Positions 6,651-12,314 of a stretch of 25,563 nt of DNA are shown here, one piece after another. Position 1 is the stretch's first letter. Every line of letters begins with the position of its first letter. The DNA lies in IMG/VR virus record IMGVR_UViG_3300031758_000515, positions 1 to 25,563 of that record, one strand, 5' to 3'. The translations under genes were made by a program, and so were the position numbers. Under the pieces are notes generated by a model. That model searched no databases. It was not told the DNA's origin and saw only the letters and a list, made by a program, of their open reading frames with translations. This DNA comes from a virus.

Positions 6651-6890
6651 ATGAAAGAATTGCTACCATTTGAAAGGCAAATATTGTTAGCTGAAGTATA
6701 CCACTACGCTTGGTATAACGAAGAGGCTTACGCAGACCTTTTAGCGTTTATAGATAAGTACCAAACAATTTTAGATAAACCAGTATTTTTAACCCAAATC
6801 AATAACAATGACACAGAAACAACAAATCTTGAATCACTTGCTTACGGGCAAGACCTTGACACCAATCCAAGCATTAACGAAGTACAATAG
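6651..6890 (+). CDS. Hypothetical protein
   Basis: 79 residues. The first 50 are helical and aromatic (ERQILLAEVYHYAWYNEEAYADLLAFIDKY); the tail is polar and N/T-rich, and its DNA is shared with the following HTH gene over 83 nt. The N terminus has the conserved feel of a real protein, while the tail is probably constrained by the overlapping gene. Not recognised. Confidence 0.6.
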   Translation: MKELLPFERQILLAEVYHYAWYNEEAYADLLAFIDKYQTILDKPVFLTQINNNDTETTNLESLAYGQDLDTNPSINEVQ

Positions 6891-7014
6891 CTTGAGATTA
6901 GCAGCAGTAGTATTTGAACTTAAACGCAAAGGCTACAAAGTACAAACGGAATTAATTAACGTAGGTACGAAAAAACAAAGTAAATTAGTAGCTCAATATT
7001 CAATTAAAAAATAA
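6808..7014 (+). CDS. Helix-turn-helix protein (HTH_39 type)
   Basis: 68 residues and essentially one domain. 'ILNHLLTGKTLTPIQALTKY' followed by 'LRLAAVVFELKRKGYKVQTE' is the signature of the HTH_39 family: an initial helix, the T-P-x-x-A-L turn, a recognition helix starting S-L-R, and a GY-x-I/V-x-T beta wing. Such proteins are common in Bacteroidota phages next to recombination genes and are thought to bind DNA as small regulators. It could act on the palindromes upstream at 5384-5430, which is untested. It starts 83 nt within the preceding gene. Confidence 0.8.
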   Translation: MTQKQQILNHLLTGKTLTPIQALTKYNSLRLAAVVFELKRKGYKVQTELINVGTKKQSKLVAQYSIKK

Positions 7015-7018
7015 ACAA

Positions 7019-7213
7019 ATGACAGAGAAAAAATGGAGTGCAGGTGCTTGGAAAAAGACCACCGCTAAAGGAGAAGTAATTAATTTTACTATTAATGATG
7101 TACGTTACTCGATGTGGGTTAATGCCTACAAGACAGAGGACAAGCAACCAGATTACAAGATTTATGTAAATGATTTTAAACCTAAAGAAGATACGGAAGG
7201 ATTGCCGTTTTAA
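7019..7213 (+). CDS. Small DUF736-like protein with acidic GLPF tail
   Basis: 64 residues. A short beta-rich core (EVINFTINDVRYSMWVNAY, then KQPDYKIYVNDF) resembles the small DUF736-type phage proteins. The C terminus EDTEGLPF is acidic and ends in a hydrophobic P-F pair, like the tail of single-stranded DNA-binding proteins (DDIPF) that recruits replication partners. Placed between recombination and replication genes, it may bind ssDNA or recruit proteins, but the OB fold cannot be proven by eye. It starts 4 nt after the HTH gene. Confidence 0.6.
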   Translation: MTEKKWSAGAWKKTTAKGEVINFTINDVRYSMWVNAYKTEDKQPDYKIYVNDFKPKEDTEGLPF

Positions 7214-7215
7214 TT

Positions 7216-7644
7216 ATGCTAACTAGAAATAAAGATGTTTCAATAAGACAACTAAAGGAGTTATACTATGCTCAACGTAACACCCACGTTAAATTGCACG
7301 AAATGATGCACCAGTTGGGGTTATTAGGGATAGAAGATAACGAGCCTTTAGGTGCGGATATAGGTGCGAGAAGCATCGTTAAATTAGTAGAGGAAGTATT
7401 TGAGTGCGATATATCAAGAAGGGATAGGTCTTTAAGAACTACCTTTGGTCGCAAGGCTGCTGCGTATTTACTTAGGAGATATACCAAATTAAACCTAAAA
7501 GAGATAAGCGCATACACAGGCACTAAAGACCATACTACCGCAATTCATAACATTAAACAAGCAAATAACCTAATAGACACGGAAGATTGGTTTAAAGACA
7601 AAATGAAAAGAATTTGTCAAAAAATTGAAATTATCGAAAATTAG
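7216..7644 (+). CDS. Free-standing DnaA domain IV (Bac_DnaA_C) protein
   Basis: 142 residues with no AAA+ domain. Residues about 72-120 match the DnaA C-terminal DNA-binding domain: GRKAAAYLLRRYTKLNLKEI, then TGTKDHTTAIHNIKQ, which contains the DHTT signature (Asp105-Thr108) that contacts the DnaA box. In DnaA this domain binds 9-bp boxes at oriC. Alone it could mark a phage origin, compete with host DnaA, or regulate transcription. It sits just upstream of an RNA gene and the phage initiator gene at 8120, fitting a replication role. The first 70 residues are helical and of unknown fold. The gene ends within the next promoter. Confidence 0.85.
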   Translation: MLTRNKDVSIRQLKELYYAQRNTHVKLHEMMHQLGLLGIEDNEPLGADIGARSIVKLVEEVFECDISRRDRSLRTTFGRKAAAYLLRRYTKLNLKEISAYTGTKDHTTAIHNIKQANNLIDTEDWFKDKMKRICQKIEIIEN

Positions 7645-7654
7645 TGTATATTTG
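7625..7654 (+). promoter_or_regulatory. Bacteroidota-type promoter for the structured RNA and replication genes
   Basis: TTG (7625-7627), 19 nt, then TATATTTG (7647-7654), a perfect TAnnTTTG -7 element. It overlaps the end of the DnaA-domain gene. Predicted start is near 7661, at the 5' foot of the first hairpin of the RNA. Confidence 0.7.
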
Positions 7655-7660
7655 TAAAAT

Positions 7661-7753
7661 AAATATAAAACACATTAACGAAAGTCGAGCCGATAATGTG
7701 TTTAGTGGTTAAATAATAGCCCCTGGTAGCTCGACTCTATTGGGGGCTTTTTT
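7661..7753 (+). ncRNA. Two-hairpin RNA with complementary loops (predicted kissing loop)
   Basis: Hairpin 1: AAACACATTA (7668-7677) pairs perfectly with TAATGTGTTT (7694-7703) around a 16-nt loop. Hairpin 2: AGCCCCTGG (7718-7726) pairs with TTGGGGGCT (7740-7748) around a 13-nt loop, followed by T6. Loop 1 holds AGTCGAGC (7683-7690) and loop 2 holds GCTCGACT (7729-7736), which are perfect 8-nt reverse complements. This predicts an intramolecular kissing loop or pseudoknot. With its own promoter at 7625-7654 it looks either like a free small RNA of about 93 nt or a leader controlling read-through into the HNH and replication genes. It matches no RNA family that I recognise. Structure is read by eye and not folded by software. 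Confidence 0.7.
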
Positions 7754-7758
7754 ATTTT
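7718..7758 (+). terminator. Intrinsic terminator closing the RNA
   Basis: GC-rich stem AGCCCC(TGG)/(TTG)GGGGCT with three G-T wobbles at its loop end, loop of 13 nt, then TTTTTTATTTT. The T tract runs straight into the ATG of the HNH gene at 7759, so genes downstream depend on read-through or on a promoter not seen. The loop is the 3' partner of the predicted kissing interaction. Confidence 0.75.
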
Positions 7759-8127
7759 ATGACATACGCAGAAAAACTAAAAAGTCCTGAATGGCAAAAG
7801 AAACGTCTTGAAATTTTACAACGAGACAAGTTCACCTGTACAAATTGTGGTTCAAAAGAAAAGCAATTACACGTACATCACAAAGTTTATATTTTTAACA
7901 ATGAACCTTGGGATTATGAAAATGAATTTTACACTACATTGTGTTATGATTGCCACGAAACAGAAGAGCAATACAAGTTTTTTGTAAACCAAAATATTAG
8001 ATATAATATTTATAAAGGTTTAACTTACAAACAATTACACGAGGAATTATCAGTTATATTTAGAAAATATGCAGAAGATAATAATTTAGATATTATTGAA
8101 AACTTAAACTTTTATAATTATGCCTAA
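7759..8127 (+). CDS. HNH endonuclease
   Basis: 122 residues. A common phage HNH form: SPEWQKKRLEILQRDKFTC, zinc-binding CTNC (Cys27, Cys30), catalytic HVHH (His40-His41), WDYENEF, then CYDCH (Cys62, Cys65, His66). The C-terminal 50 residues are helical. Such small HNH proteins nick or cut DNA; some are mobile, others serve replication or packaging. There is no RuvC domain, so it is not an IscB-type RNA-guided nuclease despite the RNA gene directly upstream. Its ATG follows the terminator T tract with no room for a conventional ribosome-binding site, and its end overlaps the initiator gene by 8 nt. Confidence 0.88.
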   Translation: MTYAEKLKSPEWQKKRLEILQRDKFTCTNCGSKEKQLHVHHKVYIFNNEPWDYENEFYTTLCYDCHETEEQYKFFVNQNIRYNIYKGLTYKQLHEELSVIFRKYAEDNNLDIIENLNFYNYA

Positions 8128-8929
8128 AGATACTTTTTATTTCTCACACGACTACAATAGCCGTAATGACGAGAAGATTAAATTCCTTATCAGGAAACAC
8201 GGAATGCTTGGATACGGGGTATTCTGGGCAATTATTGAAGACCTTTACAATAATGCAAACGCATTGCGAACGGATTGCGATGGCATAGCTTATGACCTGC
8301 GAGTGCATAGCGAAGTTGTGCATAGCGTATTACACGAATTTGGTTTATTTGTATTTGAAGGCGAAAACTTTGGTAGTATGTCAGTACAAAAACGCATAGA
8401 CGAAAGGGATAGCAAGAGCAAGAAGGCAAGTCAAAACGCCCGTAAACGTTGGGTTTCTAATGTAAATGATGCGACCGCAATGCCACCGCATAGCGACCGC
8501 AATGCTATAAAGGAAAGGAAAGGAAAAGAAATAAAGGAAATAAAAGAAATAATAGAACTTCCTTTTGTTTCTAAGGAATTTGAAAAATTATGGTTTAGTT
8601 GGAAGGATTATAAGAAAAAACAATTTAAGTTTACATACAGGACAACTCAAAGTGAACTTGCAACATTAAAAGAATTACTAATTTTATCAAAAGGACACGA
8701 AGACATTGCCATAAAAATAATTAATCAGTCGATGGCAAATGGTTGGAAAGGTCTATTTAACTTAAAAGAAGATGCAAAAAGAACTACAAATAATCAACGA
8801 AAACTTAATAAGCACGAACTCGATAACCTTGCCAACTACAACTATATCCACTCTACTTCCTATGGAGCAGGAGATTATGACCGCATTTTCGGGGGAGAGA
8901 ATACGCAGCCTGAATACTACAATATTTAA
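8120..8929 (+). CDS. Replication initiator / organiser, Lin1244-Lin1753 (DUF4373) N-terminal type
   Basis: 269 residues. The N terminus (FYFSHDYNSRNDEKIKFLIR, HGMLGYGVFWAIIEDLYNNA) is the DUF4373 winged-helix domain found in phage replisome-organiser proteins (about residues 5-95). Residues about 100-150 form a basic, low-complexity linker, and 150-225 a second helical domain with SMANGWKGLF, typical of DnaD-like C termini. These proteins bind the phage origin and load the helicase. The DNA of the linker carries three 11-bp tandem repeats and a purine tract that may be the origin itself. The start overlaps the HNH gene by 8 nt. Confidence 0.8.
   Translation: MPKDTFYFSHDYNSRNDEKIKFLIRKHGMLGYGVFWAIIEDLYNNANALRTDCDGIAYDLRVHSEVVHSVLHEFGLFVFEGENFGSMSVQKRIDERDSKSKKASQNARKRWVSNVNDATAMPPHSDRNAIKERKGKEIKEIKEIIELPFVSKEFEKLWFSWKDYKKKQFKFTYRTTQSELATLKELLILSKGHEDIAIKIINQSMANGWKGLFNLKEDAKRTTNNQRKLNKHELDNLANYNYIHSTSYGAGDYDRIFGGENTQPEYYNI
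8473..8557. repeat. Three 11-bp iteron-like repeats plus purine tract (candidate origin)
   Basis: GACCGCAATGC (8473-8483), CACCGCATAGC (8484-8494) and GACCGCAATGC (8495-8505) lie head to tail with one-helical-turn period; units 1 and 3 are identical (also sharing the two preceding GC bases) and unit 2 has 3 changes. Then (AAAGG)x3 at 8509-8523 begins an almost pure A/G tract to about 8557. Repeats followed by an A-rich tract inside the initiator gene is the layout of the lambda origin in gene O. Confidence 0.5.
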
Positions 8930-9530
8930 ACAGAACCTTGTTTATTTAATGCAGCTTGTAGGGATTAACAATCCTGGAGATGTTAAACTTGCTATATTAG
9001 AAGATTGGGTAAGAACTCAATATGGCAACTTCACAATAAACGAAGTGAAAGTAGCGTTTAAGCAAATGGTAGCTAATGACTTTATAGACCATTACCAAAA
9101 CTTTAGCCCTGCATATTTTAGTCAGGTTATGGATAGATACAAGAAAAAAGCAAACGAAGTACGCAAGATGATACCACAAGAACGAGTTGAAGCAATACCG
9201 CACTTAACCGACTTAGAGATAATCGATTATAGTTACCAAGAATACAAATTGTTGGAAAATAGAACATTTGATAAGTTGTTTAACCCGTTATCCGTATTTA
9301 CAAAGCTAAATGCAACAGGCATAAAAAAGTGGACAAAAGAAGACGGAGCATTAGCTAAAAAGAAACTAATGGAGATTATAACCTACAAAGCTAATAAAAT
9401 GGATATAATAACCGCAAAGCAGTACCGAGACGAATGGACTGAACAATGGTTAAAGAACCAAGCAAGAGCAGTAGCGGTAGCTTTATTTTTTGAAGAACAA
9501 ATAAAAATTGGTAAAGTTTCATTTTCTTAA
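8862..9530 (+). CDS. Putative helicase loader / replication protein
   Basis: 222 residues from ATG 8862; ATG 8877 is nearly as good, and an in-frame start at 8772 would overlap the initiator by 158 nt and is less likely. It contains VYLMQLVGINNPGDVKLAIL, then NFTINEVKVAFKQMV and HYQNFSPAYFSQVMDRYKKK, a helical layout reminiscent of lambda P / DnaC-accessory proteins, which follow the initiator gene in many phages. There is no Walker motif, so it would not be an ATPase loader. The C terminus is basic and helical. Assignment rests on position and general resemblance. Confidence 0.6.
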   Translation: MEQEIMTAFSGERIRSLNTTIFKQNLVYLMQLVGINNPGDVKLAILEDWVRTQYGNFTINEVKVAFKQMVANDFIDHYQNFSPAYFSQVMDRYKKKANEVRKMIPQERVEAIPHLTDLEIIDYSYQEYKLLENRTFDKLFNPLSVFTKLNATGIKKWTKEDGALAKKKLMEIITYKANKMDIITAKQYRDEWTEQWLKNQARAVAVALFFEEQIKIGKVSFS

Positions 9531-9540
9531 TATAGTTTTG
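9508..9540 (+). promoter_or_regulatory. Possible weak Bacteroidota-type promoter
   Basis: TTG (9508-9510), 22 nt, TAGTTTTG (9533-9540), a match to TAnnTTTG. The start would fall about at the ATG of the VRR-NUC gene (9545), giving a leaderless mRNA. The short gap of 14 nt between genes here is longer than most neighbours. Low certainty because the -33 element lies within coding DNA. Confidence 0.3.
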
Positions 9541-9544
9541 TAAT

Positions 9545-9847
9545 ATGACGGCAAACGAATTAACCAAAGAAGCAATTAAGACCTTAAATAAAAACGGGGC
9601 TTTTGTATGGCGAAACAATAACCTTGCCGTAAGAGGTCGAACCTTTATCGGTCTTAAAGGAGTTCCCGATGTTGTAGGGTTTACCAATCAAGGAATAGCG
9701 GTCTACTGCGAAACTAAAGCGATAGGCGACAAGTTAAGTACTTATCAAATAGCATTTTTAAATTTAGCAAAGGCATCGAAATGTTTATGCTACATAGCAA
9801 CTGAGGACAATGGCAAACTTTCATTAACCGAATATGAACCGCAATAG
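9545..9847 (+). CDS. VRR-NUC domain nuclease
   Basis: 100 residues, the usual size of stand-alone phage VRR-NUC proteins. The PD-(D/E)xK core is visible: GVPDVVGF (Asp42), then CETKAIGDKLS (Glu56, Lys58) and TYQIAFLNLAKAS (Gln68), in the order of the family. Such enzymes cut branched or flap DNA in replication and recombination; they often sit beside replication genes in phages. It overlaps the following gene by 14 nt. No extra domains. Confidence 0.87.
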   Translation: MTANELTKEAIKTLNKNGAFVWRNNNLAVRGRTFIGLKGVPDVVGFTNQGIAVYCETKAIGDKLSTYQIAFLNLAKASKCLCYIATEDNGKLSLTEYEPQ

Positions 9848-10310
9848 CATAATAATTCAGTTGTGGGATAGCACCGAGTTAAAAGATGCTATTAGCAAAA
9901 TGCAGCCTGAAGAGTTGCAAGACGACCTACGAAGCGAACTATTTAAGGTGCTATGTGAAATGGATGAAGACAAGCTAATTGATATGTATAAGCGCAACGT
10001 ATTAAAGTTCTACTTAGTTAGAACAATGATTAATATGATGCAAAGTAATACAAGCCAGTTTTATAGAACTTATAGGAAGCCTTTACACCCAGAAGTACAA
10101 TTACACGATAGGGATGAAGATTTACTTAACCGAGTAGAAGACGAACTTAGTAAACTACATTGGTTTAGCAGCGACCTACTTAGGCTTTATGCTATTAACC
10201 ATAACTGCAACGCAAAGGAATTAAGCAGGGTAACAGGCATACCTTATATGACAATACATAGGGTATTGAAATTAACCAAGCGTGAACTTAAAAAACAGAT
10301 AAGAAAATGA
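9834..10310 (+). CDS. Sigma-factor-like helix-turn-helix protein
   Basis: 158 residues. The N-terminal half (IIIQLWDSTELKDAISKMQ, LQDDLRSELFKVLCEMDE, LKFYLVRTMINMMQS) resembles sigma region 2-like domains of Bacteroidota phage sigma-70 relatives. The C-terminal half has a region-4-like HTH: LRLYAINHNCNAKELSRVTGI then PYMTIHRVLKLTKRELKK. It may redirect host RNA polymerase to phage promoters, although the phage promoters seen look like those of the host sigma. A protein at 16879 repeats the C-terminal motif (LSRLTKISYMNIWRRL). It overlaps the VRR-NUC gene and the next gene by 4 nt (ATGA). Confidence 0.6.
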   Translation: MNRNSIIIQLWDSTELKDAISKMQPEELQDDLRSELFKVLCEMDEDKLIDMYKRNVLKFYLVRTMINMMQSNTSQFYRTYRKPLHPEVQLHDRDEDLLNRVEDELSKLHWFSSDLLRLYAINHNCNAKELSRVTGIPYMTIHRVLKLTKRELKKQIRK

Positions 10311-10549
10311 AAGGAATAGAAATAAATATTTTATATCATAACTCTGAAACAAGAAATAATAGAGATATGGGTATAGATTTTGATTGGAGAGAACTTGAAG
10401 TTAGACCATTGTATCTTGTTAATTTTGATGCAGCACACCCGACTTATAATAATGATAATGAATATACAGAAATTTATTTAGGTGGTGTAACAGTTATTAC
10501 TTTATTAGAATACAAAGATTTTATTAAATTAATAAATAATAATTTATGA
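10307..10549 (+). CDS. Hypothetical protein
   Basis: 80 residues, acidic, rich in N, D and Y, likely beta-rich (IEINILYH, EVRPLYLVNF, TEIYLGGVTVITLLEY). No signal or TM. Codon third positions are strongly A/T compared with its neighbours (runs of AATAATAAT near the end), so it may be a recent addition to the operon. The ATGA overlaps on both sides support translation. Not recognised. Confidence 0.65.
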   Translation: MKGIEINILYHNSETRNNRDMGIDFDWRELEVRPLYLVNFDAAHPTYNNDNEYTEIYLGGVTVITLLEYKDFIKLINNNL

Positions 10550-10785
10550 TACTAACAATATTAGCAGCAATATGCTTTGCAATTTTCTTTGTAGAGATAC
10601 ACCAATTTCATAGGAAGTGGGAATTAGATTTTAAGCCTTTCAGTTGCACGAGTTGTTTAGCAGCTTGGACAGGGTTAGCTTTATATTTACTTCCTACAAT
10701 ATGTACCGACATAATTGCGTTTGTATTTATACCAGGAGTGTTAGCACCTTTACTTTCAAAACTAATGTGGAACTTATGGAAATAG
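10546..10785 (+). CDS. Small membrane protein with CxxC motif
   Basis: 79 residues. First hydrophobic segment at the N terminus (ILTILAAICFAIFFVEI), a loop with FKPFSCTSCLAAW (Cys33, Cys36 by count), second hydrophobic segment (WTGLALYLLPTIC), and a third (IIAFVFIPGVLAPLLSKLM). The 'KPFxCxxCLAxWxG' motif recurs in membrane proteins of Bacteroidota phages and resembles DUF1360-type proteins; function unknown. Possibly alters the host envelope. It overlaps both neighbours by a few nt. Confidence 0.72.
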   Translation: MILTILAAICFAIFFVEIHQFHRKWELDFKPFSCTSCLAAWTGLALYLLPTICTDIIAFVFIPGVLAPLLSKLMWNLWK

Positions 10786-11159
10786 AACATCGCCAATATT
10801 TAGACCTGCATAGACCTAACTACGAAATGGTGCAGAACGGATATGTAAGGAATATAGATTTAGACATACTAAAAATGTACGAGCATATCTACCGAAAGTA
10901 TATGAGTCCTGATTTTATATTAACAGTATGGTGCAGCCATTGTATCTTTGATATGATTAAACGACTTTACGAATGGTACGACATACAACCCAAAAGTTTA
11001 CCAACAGAAAACAATTTTTATAAAAATGTTGACGTTTCTAAATTAAAAGATATTTCAGACAGGGTTGAAATTAAAGAAACACCTGAAGGAATTGAAGTTA
11101 CTTTAAAACCTGAACCAAAGAAACGTGGACGTAAACCAAAAAATAAAAAGAATGGCTAA
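10776..11159 (+). CDS. Hypothetical protein with CxxC and AT-hook-like tail
   Basis: 127 residues from ATG 10776 (MEIEHRQYLDLHRPNYEMVQ); an open frame runs upstream but there it lies inside the membrane protein gene, so this start with a 10-nt overlap is preferred. The core (DLDILKMYEHIYRKYMSPDF, WCSHCIFDMIKRLYEWY) recurs in flavobacterial phages. A variable linker leads to a basic end, PKKRGRKPKNKKNG, with RGRKPK matching the AT-hook core that binds the minor groove of A/T DNA. Cys-x-x-Cys may bind metal. A DNA-binding role is inferred from the tail only. Confidence 0.7.
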   Translation: MEIEHRQYLDLHRPNYEMVQNGYVRNIDLDILKMYEHIYRKYMSPDFILTVWCSHCIFDMIKRLYEWYDIQPKSLPTENNFYKNVDVSKLKDISDRVEIKETPEGIEVTLKPEPKKRGRKPKNKKNG

Positions 11160-11631
11160 CTTTATTCACCCCACCGCAATCATTGGCGACAACGTAAATA
11201 TCGGAGATGGCAACTACATCGGTCCTTATTGTGTAATAGGCGACAAAGCAGAGCATAAAAAGTTTTGGCAAAAAGAAAAAGGCAAAGTTTACATAGGCGA
11301 TAACAATATTATAACAGGACTTGTAACTATCGATGCAGGTACAGAAGACGTAACCTATATACAGAATAATTGTTTTATAATGAAACACGCACACATAGGA
11401 CACGACTGCTCAATATTTGACAATGTTACAATAAGCTGCGGTGCTAAAATAGGCGGTCACTCAATTATAGAAGAAGGTAGCAATATAGGACTTAACGCAG
11501 TACTACATCAATTTACGCACGTCGGAGAAAATTGTATGGTAGGCGCAAGTGCTTTTCTTAAAGGAGAGGCAAAAGCAAATACTAAATACGCAGGAGTACC
11601 TGCAAGAGAAATAGGTTCAAACATAAGATAA
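11152..11631 (+). CDS. LpxA-like hexapeptide acyltransferase
   Basis: 159 residues from ATG 11152 (MANFIHPTAIIGDNVNIGD), 8 nt inside the previous gene. Hexapeptide repeats [LIV]-G-x-x-x-x build a left-handed beta-helix over most of its length. KHAHIGHDC (His81, His84) aligns with the catalytic AHIAHDC motif of LpxA (His122, His125), which suggests acyl or acetyl transfer to a nucleotide sugar. It lacks the C-terminal helical domain of cellular LpxA (about 262 residues), so it is more like short NeuD/LpxA-type sugar acyltransferases. It leads a three-gene sugar cassette with two glycosyltransferases. Confidence 0.83.
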   Translation: MANFIHPTAIIGDNVNIGDGNYIGPYCVIGDKAEHKKFWQKEKGKVYIGDNNIITGLVTIDAGTEDVTYIQNNCFIMKHAHIGHDCSIFDNVTISCGAKIGGHSIIEEGSNIGLNAVLHQFTHVGENCMVGASAFLKGEAKANTKYAGVPAREIGSNIR

Positions 11632-12314
11632 TGAAAGTAGCAATCTTATTACTCGCACAAAATAGACACGACTTAACGCAGCGTGTAATTAATCATAACT
11701 TCTATAACTCAGGTTATAACGCAGATTGTTTTCTAATAGACAACGGGAGCGACACTCACGAAAACTTTAACTATCCGTTTACGGGTTATGACTTATCAAA
11801 AGAAAAGCGAGGCATAGCAGCAGGAGTTAATGCAGGTTTAAGAATGACAGAGAACTACGATGCCGTTTGTTTGTTAGCTAATGACATTTTGCTACCTGAG
11901 AATTGGTTGTCAAAATGGGTTATGTTTTCTCAACGTGTGTCAAAAACGGGCATTATTGGTATACATTGTGTAGAGGAACTGCCACCAATAGTAGACGGGG
12001 TACATAAGACACATACACCTTTTGGCGATAACTTTATTACTCGAGAACTTATAGACAAGGTTGGCGGTTACAATGAAGCGTATGACCCTTACGGAATGCA
12101 AGATAGAGATTACGGAGAACGAGCAACAATTACAGGCTTTACTAATTACTACCTGCCAGATATGAGGTCAGAACATATAGGACACGATGTTGGCAATGGC
12201 ACGGAATATAGAAGAATGAAAGACCAGAGTTTAGCTCGAGCGCAAAGCGTTTGGGAAAAATATCAAGACATATATCACAACCAAAACAAAATAAGATGCG
12301 AATACTCTGCATAA
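11631..12314 (+). CDS. Glycosyltransferase, GT2-like (GT-A fold)
   Basis: 227 residues. The N terminus MKVAILLLAQNRHDLTQRVI, the FLIDNGSD nucleotide-binding segment (residues 34-41), KEKRGIAAGVNAGL, and LLANDILLPENW (metal-binding DxD-like A-N-D, residues 83-85) are typical of GT2 enzymes. PYGMQDRDYGERA near residue 150 fits the catalytic base region. It transfers a sugar from a nucleotide-sugar to an acceptor that cannot be read from sequence. The ATG overlaps the acyltransferase stop (TAATG); it overlaps the next gene by 19 nt. Confidence 0.82.
   Translation: MKVAILLLAQNRHDLTQRVINHNFYNSGYNADCFLIDNGSDTHENFNYPFTGYDLSKEKRGIAAGVNAGLRMTENYDAVCLLANDILLPENWLSKWVMFSQRVSKTGIIGIHCVEELPPIVDGVHKTHTPFGDNFITRELIDKVGGYNEAYDPYGMQDRDYGERATITGFTNYYLPDMRSEHIGHDVGNGTEYRRMKDQSLARAQSVWEKYQDIYHNQNKIRCEYSA

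Noticed and set aside
7661-8127. RNA plus HNH gene as an IscB-like RNA-guided nuclease
   Set aside because: The HNH protein has only 122 residues and no RuvC or bridge helix; the HNH type is a common phage one. The RNA is better explained as a leader or small RNA.
8772-8861. Longer N terminus for the putative helicase loader
   Set aside because: This would overlap the initiator gene by 158 nt with a low-complexity N/T/I-rich segment; ATG 8862 or 8877 is preferred.
10644-10775. Longer N terminus for the gene at 10776
   Set aside because: The extra part lies in another frame over the CxxC membrane protein gene and has no protein-like pattern; the same reasoning was used for starts at 11125, 12251 and 16444.
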